A stretch of DNA of 49,814 nt. It comes from an uncultured Clostridia bacterium (GTDB taxonomy: Bacteria; Bacillota; Limnochordia; Darwinibacteriales; DTU012). The DNA is taken from contig FIZJ01000007.1 in the NCBI GenBank assembly GCA_900019385.1, positions 70,801 to 120,614 on the forward strand. The letters run 5' to 3'. A program made the position numbers and the translations under genes. Under the pieces are notes generated by a model. That model saw only the letters and a list, made by a program, of their open reading frames with translations. It made no database searches and was not told the DNA's origin. Shown one piece after another: positions 44,141 through 49,814 of this stretch (positions within the stretch are counted from its first letter, which is position 1; each line of letters starts with the position of its first letter).

Positions 44141-44491
44141 AACCGCCCGGAATTCATCGTCATGAAACAGCTGGACTTCGACGGCATGCTGCTCTTCCAG
44201 CTCAAGATAGATCCTCTGGGCGCAGCTTTGGGCCAGCTGGTGCCACTCATAGGAACTCCGGGGGGCTTCCGCACCGGAACCGAGGAACTGAGCCTGAACC
44301 ACGATCCGGCCGTTGGCCCATGCGGCGTCGACAATTTCCACATTAGGCAGAGGCTGCGGCATGTTTTTGATCTGGTTGACAATGGTTTCAGGCACCGCGG
44401 CCCTTTTTTGGTGCCAGATTCCCCATAAAACCACAGTGCCGGCGGCGCCGATCAACAGCAATGTGAGTATGGCGATGCGACGTTTGCCCAT
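44123..44491 (-). CDS. Membrane-anchored protein of unknown function
   Basis: 122 aa with one N-terminal transmembrane helix (RRIAILTLLLIGAAGTVVLWGIW), then a soluble ~95-residue domain rich in beta strands and charged residues (RIVVQAQFLGSG, YLELEEQHAVEVQLFHDDE). ATG 44491 is 7 nt after GGGAG; the longer frame to 44584 runs into the promoter of the T-box. It lies alone, antisense-facing, between ispDF and cysE. I do not recognise the family. Confidence 0.65.
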   Translation of the reverse strand: MGKRRIAILTLLLIGAAGTVVLWGIWHQKRAAVPETIVNQIKNMPQPLPNVEIVDAAWANGRIVVQAQFLGSGAEAPRSSYEWHQLAQSCAQRIYLELEEQHAVEVQLFHDDEFRAVSVAGL

Positions 44492-44528
44492 GGCCCATCT
44501 CCCGATCGAACAGCGGTTTGTCCGTTGA

Positions 44529-44557
44529 TTGACAGTGTATTGCTTACCCGCTATAAT
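44529..44557 (+). promoter_or_regulatory. Consensus sigma-A promoter of the cysE-cysS operon
   Basis: TTGACA (44529-44534), 17 bp, TATAAT (44552-44557): both hexamers are perfect. It drives the T-box leader. Confidence 0.92.
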
Positions 44558-44562
44558 ATATG

Positions 44563-44868
44563 TTAGCTGTCTTAGCATAACCAAGAGCGGCGGATCATAA
44601 GCGAATCATAAAAGAGATGACAGGGATGGAGTAGGTTTGCCAAGGCCCATCCAGAGAGAGGTGCCGCTGGCTGGAAGCACCTTATGGGCAAGTAAACCGA
44701 AATGCGCCCTCGATCTGCCGGGCTGAACCGTGAGTAGGCCCGGCCGGGTTGTGTTCGTTACCACACATCAAGTGCCTGATCGGCACCGGCCTTTGTTTGG
44801 GCGGCCCGGTCAGGAAACAGAGTGGAACCGCGAACCCTCGTCTCTGTCCAGGAGCTGAGGGTTTTTTG
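44563..44868 (+). promoter_or_regulatory. Cysteine T-box riboswitch leader
   Basis: A ~300-nt leader with the T-box parts in order: AGTA motif near 44632, AGAGAG at 44653-44658, the distal-loop segment GCTGGCTGGAAGC, specifier region CCGAAATGCGCCC with TGC at 44703-44705, and the antiterminator T-box TGGAACCGCG at 44823-44832. A terminator (CCCTC/GAGGG then six Ts, 44836-44867) follows. Specifier TGC (Cys) agrees with the downstream cysE and cysS. Uncharged tRNA-Cys would prevent termination. The exact 5' end is inferred from the promoter. Confidence 0.93.
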
Positions 44869-44899
44869 TTCAGCATGGCTTTGAGGAAGGAGGTATACT

Positions 44900-45574
44900 A
44901 TGTTCAGAAACATCATCGATACCATCCGCAGAGATATTCAAGCCATCAGAGAAAGAGATCCGGCGGCGCGCAGCACCTTGGAAATTGTGCTTTGCTACCC
45001 TGGGCTGCATGCCCTCGAAGTCCACCGCGTCGCCCATTGGCTTTACCGCCGCAGGTTGAAGCTGTTGGCCAGGATCATCAGCCATCTCAACCGCTTCTTC
45101 ACTGGAATCGAGATCCACCCCGGCGCCCAGATCGGCCGGGGCGTGTTCATCGATCACGGCATGGGGGTGGTGATCGGCGAGACAACGGTAATCAAGGATA
45201 ATGTCACTTTGTACCAAGGCGTGGTCTTGGGCGGGACCGGCAAAGAGAAAGGCAAACGCCACCCAACCATCGAGGAAGGGGCTGTGATCGCTTCCGGCGC
45301 TATGGTTCTCGGGTCGTTCACCGTCGGCGAGAACGCCCGGGTCGGCGCCGGAGCGGTAGTCTTGGACAGCGTGCCGCCCAATTCGACGGTGGTGGGTGTC
45401 CCGGCGAAAGTCGTGGTCCGCGACGGCCAAAGGGTGGATAAACTCGACCACGCCAATGTGCCAGACCCGTGCAAACAGCAGATGTCTGTGCTGATCGAAC
45501 GCATCCAGGACCTCGAGGAGAAGCTTGCCAGGCTCCAGGCTGCGGCAGGGCTGCAGCAGACGAATGTATCTTGA
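44900..45574 (+). CDS. cysE: Serine O-acetyltransferase
   Basis: 224-aa enzyme that makes O-acetylserine, the precursor of cysteine. The N-terminal helical part ([30 protein letters not shown]) precedes the left-handed beta-helix with hexapeptide repeats ([37 protein letters not shown]). The C-terminal tail is helical. ATG follows AAGGAGG. It is the first gene behind the Cys T-box and precedes cysS by 25 nt. Confidence 0.95.
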   Translation: MFRNIIDTIRRDIQAIRERDPAARSTLEIVLCYPGLHALEVHRVAHWLYRRRLKLLARIISHLNRFFTGIEIHPGAQIGRGVFIDHGMGVVIGETTVIKDNVTLYQGVVLGGTGKEKGKRHPTIEEGAVIASGAMVLGSFTVGENARVGAGAVVLDSVPPNSTVVGVPAKVVVRDGQRVDKLDHANVPDPCKQQMSVLIERIQDLEEKLARLQAAAGLQQTNVS

Positions 45575-45599
45575 CACATAACGCAAAGAAGGTGAAACG

Positions 45600-47030
45600 A
45601 TGCCTATCAGTGTTTACAATACCCTGACCCGGCGGAAAGAAGAGCTGAGAAGCAGCCGCGAATCCATCGGCATCTATGTCTGCGGTGTCACACCCTACAG
45701 CGACACCCATCTAGGCCATGCCCGGCCCAGTGTGGTGTGGGACGTGATCAAGAAGTATCTGCACTACAGAGGATATAAAACCTACCATGTCCAGAACTTC
45801 ACCGACATTGACGACAAGATCATCAACCGCGCCTTGGAGTTGGGGGTCGAGCCTCTCAAACTTGCGGAACAATACAGTGAGGAATACTTGGAAAGCATGG
45901 ATGCGTTGGGTGTGGCCAGGGCGGACCTATACCCCAGAGTGAGCCGGCATATTCCGGACATCATCAGTATGATCGAGCGCCTGATCGAGCGGGGCCACGC
46001 CTATGCCGTAAACGGCAACGTGTTCTACAGCGTGTTGAGTTTTCCGGAATACGGGAAACTTTCGAACCAGAAGATCGAGCAGCTGCAGGCTGGCACCCGG
46101 TTCGAGGTCGATCCAGACAAGAAGCACCCCCTGGACTTTGCCCTCTGGAAGAAAGCCAAGCCCAACGAACCGGCATGGGACAGCCCCTGGGGCAAAGGCA
46201 GGCCCGGCTGGCATATCGAATGCTCGGTGATGTCCCACAAGTACCTGGGGGAGGAGTTCGATTTCCACGGCGGCGGGGCCGACTTGATTTTCCCCCACCA
46301 TGAAAACGAGATAGCCCAGTCGGAAGGGGCGACCGGCAGGCCGCTGGCCAAGTACTGGCTGCACAACGGCATGATCAATCTCAAGCAGGAGAAGATGTCC
46401 AAGTCCCTGGGGAACATTGTCAAAGTGAAGGACCTGCTGGAGAAATACCCGAAAGAGCTGATCCGCTTTTTCATCCTCTCCAGCCATTACCGTTCCGAAC
46501 TGGAGTATCACGATCAAAAGCTGGAAGAGGTGAGCCGCGGCTGGCAGCGCTTGAACGAATGCGTCAACAAGCTGGCCGGGTTGGTGGACGGCAAAGAGTT
46601 CACCCCGGAGCCTTTGGACGAGGCGGGAGCCGCTTTGGTGAAGGCGGCCGAGGAAGCGGAAGCGCGCTTTGCAGCCGCCATGGACGACGATTTCAACACC
46701 GCGTTGGCCTTGGGAATCCTGTTTGACTTCATGCGCCAAGTCAACGCTTACATGGCCGGGCTTCGGAGCGAAGCGGGGGATTACGCCCTCTACCAGGCTT
46801 ATCAGCTGTTCGCCAAGCTTGCCGGCGGCATATTTGGTATCGTCAGGCTGGAGGAGCAGAGGCTTTCTGGCTTGAGTGAACCTCTCCTGGATCTCCTGCT
46901 GGAACTCCGCACAGAACTGCGCAGCCAAAAGCTTTATCAGCTGGCCGATTATATCCGCAGCCGGCTGGCGGAATTGAATGTCGCCATTGAGGACACACCC
47001 CAAGGACCGAGGTGGAAGATGCGATCATGA
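45600..47030 (+). CDS. cysS: Cysteinyl-tRNA synthetase
   Basis: 476-aa class I synthetase. It has VCGVTPYSDTHLGHARP with the HIGH signature (HLGH) and an early Cys zinc ligand, CSVMSHKYLG, GGGADLIFPHHENE for zinc, and KMSKSLGN. ATG follows AAGAAGGTG. The operon T-box controls it by Cys-tRNA charging. Its TGA overlaps the mrnC start (ATGA). Confidence 0.97.
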   Translation: MPISVYNTLTRRKEELRSSRESIGIYVCGVTPYSDTHLGHARPSVVWDVIKKYLHYRGYKTYHVQNFTDIDDKIINRALELGVEPLKLAEQYSEEYLESMDALGVARADLYPRVSRHIPDIISMIERLIERGHAYAVNGNVFYSVLSFPEYGKLSNQKIEQLQAGTRFEVDPDKKHPLDFALWKKAKPNEPAWDSPWGKGRPGWHIECSVMSHKYLGEEFDFHGGGADLIFPHHENEIAQSEGATGRPLAKYWLHNGMINLKQEKMSKSLGNIVKVKDLLEKYPKELIRFFILSSHYRSELEYHDQKLEEVSRGWQRLNECVNKLAGLVDGKEFTPEPLDEAGAALVKAAEEAEARFAAAMDDDFNTALALGILFDFMRQVNAYMAGLRSEAGDYALYQAYQLFAKLAGGIFGIVRLEEQRLSGLSEPLLDLLLELRTELRSQKLYQLADYIRSRLAELNVAIEDTPQGPRWKMRS

Positions 47031-47419
47031 CCATCGACCGGCACGAGCAGTCACCTAATCTTGAGCAGCTGCCGCCGCTGGTGCTGGCTTATATCGGCGA
47101 CGCTGTTTTCGAACTGTATGTGCGCCTGCGGCTCAGCGCCCGGTATCAGACAGTGCACCAGCTGCACGAACATGCGGTCCGTTATGTGGCGGCGGCAAGC
47201 CAATCAGAGTTCTTGGCGGTACTGCAGCCGCACCTGACCGAGAAGGAAGCGCAGATCATGCGCCGCGGGCGCAACGCCAAAGGCAAGGCGCCCCGGCATG
47301 TGGATTTGGCTGCCTACCGCCGCAGCACAGGGTTTGAGGCGCTGTTGGGATACTTGTACCTGTCGGGAGAAACCCAGCGCCTGCAGGAACTCCTGGCTTT
47401 GATTGAACCTGTCGAGTAA
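47027..47419 (+). CDS. mrnC: Mini-ribonuclease III (23S rRNA maturation)
   Basis: 130-aa RNase III-type nuclease domain without a double-stranded RNA-binding domain. It has LAYIGDAVFELYVRLRL with the catalytic acidic residue, RRGRNAKGKAPRHVDLAAYRRSTGFEALLGYLYL (the second acidic metal site lies in FEALLGYL). It trims 23S rRNA ends in Firmicutes. ATG 47027 overlaps the cysS stop; the longer GTG frame starts inside cysS. It sits 12 nt before rlmB. Confidence 0.93.
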   Translation: MTIDRHEQSPNLEQLPPLVLAYIGDAVFELYVRLRLSARYQTVHQLHEHAVRYVAAASQSEFLAVLQPHLTEKEAQIMRRGRNAKGKAPRHVDLAAYRRSTGFEALLGYLYLSGETQRLQELLALIEPVE

Positions 47420-47431
47420 AGGGTGTCAGTA

Positions 47432-48172
47432 ATGGACAAAAACGATCACAGCGATATCATCGTCGGCCGCCAGCCGGTCTTGGAACTGTTCCGGGCTGGA
47501 CAGGCCGTCAATCAAATCTACGTCGCCTCCGGCGCCAAGCACGGGCCAGTCCAGGTAATCCTGCAGTTGGCCAGGGAGCGGAATGTACCGGTGAAAATGG
47601 TGAAGCCCAGTTTCCTTGATTCTCTGAGCGCGGGAGAGAAGCATCAGGGCATTGCAGCCCGGATCGCGCCTGTCCGCTATCTTGAACTGCATGAACTGCT
47701 GGCTGCCGACAAGCCCCGGTTCTACCTGGTGCTGGCGGGGATCCAGGATCCCCACAACTTAGGCTCGCTGATCCGCAGCGCCGAAGTGTTCGGAGCCAGC
47801 GGGGTGATCATTCCCAAACACCGGGCCTGCGCCGTCACCCCGGCGGTGGCCAAGGCTTCGGCGGGGGCTGCCGCGCACATGCCCATCGCCCGTGTCACCA
47901 ATATCGCGGCGGCGCTGGGTGAATTGAAGCGCGCTGGCTGTTGGGTTGTGGGCGCCGACATGGCTGGTGAGATCTGTTACCGGCAGAACTTGAACCTGCC
48001 CATAGCGTTGGTTGTAGGCGGGGAAGGCAAAGGCCTGCCGCGCCTGGTAAAGGATACCTGTGATTTCTTGGTGCGGATCCCTATGTACGGCTCAATATCG
48101 TCTCTCAACGCCTCGGTCGCCGGTGGAATTCTGCTTTATGAAATCGCCCGGCAGAGGCAACACCCAAGCTAA
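47432..48172 (+). CDS. rlmB: 23S rRNA (guanosine-2'-O)-methyltransferase RlmB-type (SpoU family)
   Basis: 246-aa SpoU/TrmH methyltransferase. It has an N-terminal L30-like RNA-binding domain (IIVGRQPVLELFRAG), then a SPOUT knot with QDPHNLGSLIRSAEVFGASGVI, VVGGEGKGLPRLVK and SSLNASVAGGILLYEI, which bind SAM. ATG 47432 is ~8 nt after AAAGGG. It ends 120 nt before sigH, which has its own promoter. Confidence 0.92.
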   Translation: MDKNDHSDIIVGRQPVLELFRAGQAVNQIYVASGAKHGPVQVILQLARERNVPVKMVKPSFLDSLSAGEKHQGIAARIAPVRYLELHELLAADKPRFYLVLAGIQDPHNLGSLIRSAEVFGASGVIIPKHRACAVTPAVAKASAGAAAHMPIARVTNIAAALGELKRAGCWVVGADMAGEICYRQNLNLPIALVVGGEGKGLPRLVKDTCDFLVRIPMYGSISSLNASVAGGILLYEIARQRQHPS

Positions 48173-48188
48173 CGCCGTTCTCAATTGC

Positions 48189-48217
48189 TTGACGCTGTTG
48201 TATCAATAGTGTATAAT
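48189..48217 (+). promoter_or_regulatory. Promoter of sigH
   Basis: TTGACG (48189-48194), 17 bp, TATAAT (48212-48217). The ~75-nt leader contains a hairpin CTCTGGA (48262-48268) / TCCAGAG (48278-48284) that ends 3 nt before the GGAGG ribosome site, which may regulate initiation. Confidence 0.85.
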
Positions 48218-48299
48218 GAATGCATGTTGGACAAGTTGGTAAGACGGCGTGGCATGAAACCCTCTGGAATGCTCCAGTCCAGAGATGGAGGCGATGCAA

Positions 48300-48947
48300 T
48301 TGAGTGCTAGCGCAAAAAAGGATTATATTCACGACTACGACACCATGAACGATGAAGAGGTTGTGGAATTCGCCCGTAACAGCAATGATGTTGCGCTCGA
48401 ATACTTAATCAACAAGTACCGCAATTTCGTCAGAGCCAAAGCACGTTCTTATTTCCTGATCGGAGCCGATCGGGAGGACATCATCCAGGAAGGCATGATC
48501 GGACTGTACAAAGCCATTCGGGATTTTCGCCCCGACAAACTGGCATCGTTCCGAGCCTTCGCTGAACTGTGCATCACACGCCAGATCATCACCGCCATCA
48601 AGACCGCAACGAGGCAGAAACACATCCCGCTCAATTCCTACGTTTCGCTGAACCGGCCCATCTACGACGAAGAATCAGATCGGACACTGCTGGACATCAT
48701 TTCCGGTTCCAAAGTGACGGATCCTGAAGAACTGGTGATCAGCAAGGAAGAGTTCTGCGACATTGAGAACAAGATGAGCGAGTTTTTAAGCGATCTTGAG
48801 TGGAAAGTGCTCATGTTCTACCTGGAAGGCAAGAGTTACCAGGAAATCGCCAACGATTTGTCCAGACATGTGAAATCCATCGACAATGCGCTGCAGCGGG
48901 TCAAGAGGAAGTTGGAGCGCTATCTGGAAAAGCGTGAGCTTGAATAG
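48300..48947 (+). CDS. sigH: RNA polymerase sigma factor SigH (sigma-70 family)
   Basis: 215-aa sigma factor. Region 2 contains EYLINKYRNFVRAKARSYFLIGADREDIIQEGMIGLYKAIRDF, including the -10 recognition and promoter-melting helix. Region 4 has LEGKSYQEIANDLSRHVKSIDNALQRVKRKLE for -35 binding. It starts sporulation and early stationary-phase transcription in Bacillus. TTG 48300 is 8 nt after GGAGG (48287-48291); ATG 48294 is only 2 nt after. It lies in the usual place after rlmB. Confidence 0.95.
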   Translation: MSASAKKDYIHDYDTMNDEEVVEFARNSNDVALEYLINKYRNFVRAKARSYFLIGADREDIIQEGMIGLYKAIRDFRPDKLASFRAFAELCITRQIITAIKTATRQKHIPLNSYVSLNRPIYDEESDRTLLDIISGSKVTDPEELVISKEEFCDIENKMSEFLSDLEWKVLMFYLEGKSYQEIANDLSRHVKSIDNALQRVKRKLERYLEKRELE

Positions 48948-48956
48948 AATAAGCTG

Positions 48957-48985
48957 TTGACAAAGATTCTTGTCTGTGTTATATT
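48957..48985 (+). promoter_or_regulatory. Promoter of the tRNA-Thr-Tyr-fMet unit
   Basis: TTGACA (48957-48962), 17 bp, TATATT (48980-48985), 15 nt before the first tRNA. Confidence 0.85.
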
Positions 48986-48999
48986 TAATCTTGCGTCAT

Positions 49000-49075
49000 G
49001 CCGGTGTAGCTCAATTGGTAGAGCAGCTGACTTGTAATCAGCAGGTTGCGGGTTCGAGTCCCATCGCCGGCTCCA
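49000..49075 (+). tRNA. tRNA-Thr (anticodon TGT)
   Basis: Acceptor GCCGGTG/CGCCGGC with one wobble pair, anticodon loop CTTGTAA between GCTGA and TCAGC, encoded CCA. Confidence 0.95.
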
Positions 49076-49085
49076 GCATATACGT

Positions 49086-49170
49086 GGAGGGGTTCCCGAG
49101 TGGCCAAAGGGGGCAGACTGTAAATCTGTTGCGGAACGCTTCGAAGGTTCAAATCCTTCCCCCTCCACCA
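49086..49170 (+). tRNA. tRNA-Tyr (anticodon GTA)
   Basis: Class II tRNA. Acceptor GGAGGGG/CCCCTCC, anticodon loop CTGTAAA, long variable arm, encoded CCA. Confidence 0.95.
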
Positions 49171-49179
49171 AAAACTTAT

Positions 49180-49256
<77 letters not shown>

Positions 49257-49267
49257 TTCAACAAGTT

Positions 49268-49292
49268 CCGATGGAGCGACATCGGTTTTTTT
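49268..49292 (+). terminator. Terminator after the tRNA-Thr-Tyr-fMet unit
   Basis: CCGAT (49268-49272) / ATCGG (49281-49285) followed by seven Ts. The stem is short. Confidence 0.7.
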
Positions 49293-49344
49293 GTTGTTAC
49301 AGAGAACTGGCTGTGTGCATAAGGTGGTGCGGGAGGCGATCACC

Positions 49345-49584
49345 TTGCGCACTGTGGTTGGAGGTTTGGCCCTAGGCTGTGTTCTCGTTTGGGTACTTAT
49401 GCTTGTTGTGCCGGCAGCGGCCGCTGGGCTGGCTGCATGTGCCGCCGGAGTCATTGCGCAGATTTACTGGCTCAAATACAACCTTGACAGCGAATCTGAT
49501 CAAAGCATCGGGTTTTGGATGATCATCGGCGCCGCGGCCGCGGTTTGCTGCGGGGTATTAAAAGACTTCTCAGGGGCAATCTAA
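49345..49584 (+). CDS. Small 79-aa membrane protein of unknown function
   Basis: TTG 49345 is 8 nt after GGGAGG (49331-49336); the frame is open upstream but has weaker sites. The product is nearly all hydrophobic: three transmembrane helices, LGCVLVWVLMLVVPAAAAG, LAACAAGVIAQIYWL and SIGFWMIIGAAAAVCCGV, with a short polar loop (NLDSESDQ). It is between the initiator tRNA and tuf. The family is not recognised. The 125 bp to tuf carries no clear promoter. Confidence 0.55.
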   Translation: MRTVVGGLALGCVLVWVLMLVVPAAAAGLAACAAGVIAQIYWLKYNLDSESDQSIGFWMIIGAAAAVCCGVLKDFSGAI

Positions 49585-49686
49585 TAGAGAAAAAATGGCA
49601 GTTTGGGATGACTCAAGGAGGAAAATCGGGCGCAACAACGAATAATCCTGTTAGCCTTTGCAAACCAATGCAATCAGACTGAGTAA

Positions 49687-49814
<128 letters not shown>

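Noticed and set aside
45927-47003. 358-codon minus-strand frame inside cysS
   Set aside because: Antisense to an essential synthetase, no motif, no promoter or start signal.
49595-49645. 16-codon frame with ATG before tuf as a leader peptide
   Set aside because: No ribosome site before the ATG and no attenuator-like structure downstream.

Overview
The window reads as a chromosomal segment of a spore-forming Firmicute (Bacillota). The evidence is sporulation genes (spoIIE, spmA, spmB), the Firmicute block ctsR-mcsA-mcsB-clpC-radA-disA-carD-yacL, a cysteine T-box, and strong sigma-A promoters (TTGACA, 17 bp, TATAAT) on a GC-rich background. Many genes start with TTG or GTG placed 7-10 nt after a strong GGAGG-like site. 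A signal-peptide protein that looks like an outer-membrane beta-barrel (1900-3069), an RseC-like protein and a possible LPP20/FlgT-like domain hint at a diderm lineage such as Limnochordia-type Firmicutes. That placement is an inference.

Region 1 (1-10.2 kb) is accessory and carbohydrate-oriented. It holds the end of a DUF4038/GH140-like protein, an MGH1/GH63-like glycosidase, the beta-barrel candidate, a 43-codon relic of an SGNH hydrolase, an RluA-type pseudouridine synthase, phosphoglucomutase, a LacI-type sensor domain without its DNA-binding head, a TraB-like protein, a LamG lipoprotein, a GNAT acetyltransferase, a small lipoprotein and an N-terminally truncated 2-hydroxyacid dehydrogenase. 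Three gene remnants in 10 kb mark this as a decaying or recombined stretch.

Region 2 (10.2-24.5 kb) contains sfsA, an AmmeMemoRadiSam pair (Memo-AMMECR1 fusion plus radical SAM protein) followed by an iron-type alcohol dehydrogenase, a MATE transporter, a uridine-kinase-like P-loop protein, a five-tRNA cluster (Val-Gly-Thr-Leu-Asp), murB, an M23 lipoprotein peptidase behind a perfect palindromic operator candidate, a secreted protein, a PfkB kinase, an orphan trpB overlapping an FMN-binding protein gene, a Cys-rich mini-protein, an RseC-like protein, and aroC.

Region 3 (24.6-34 kb) contains tRNA-Met, spoIIE (with Spo0A-box-like sites upstream), tilS, ftsH, folB, a Na/Pi-cotransporter-PhoU protein, a previously uncalled 47-aa gene, and spmA-spmB.

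Region 4 (34-49.8 kb) is the conserved stress and information-processing block. It runs from ctsR (with a clear CtsR-type direct-repeat operator) through mcsA-mcsB-clpC, radA-disA, carD, yacL, a fused ispDF, a membrane-anchored unknown protein, a Cys T-box with cysE-cysS-mrnC-rlmB, sigH, tRNA-Thr-Tyr-fMet, a small membrane protein and the start of tuf. Together these genes cover heat-shock proteolysis, c-di-AMP and DNA-integrity signalling, isoprenoid and cysteine supply, tRNA charging, rRNA processing and translation.

No CRISPR array, transposase, prophage or convincing new defence system was seen. The best candidates for something under-described are the AmmeMemoRadiSam-plus-dehydrogenase operon, the orphan FMN-binding/Cys-rich/RseC redox cluster and the 47-aa gene.
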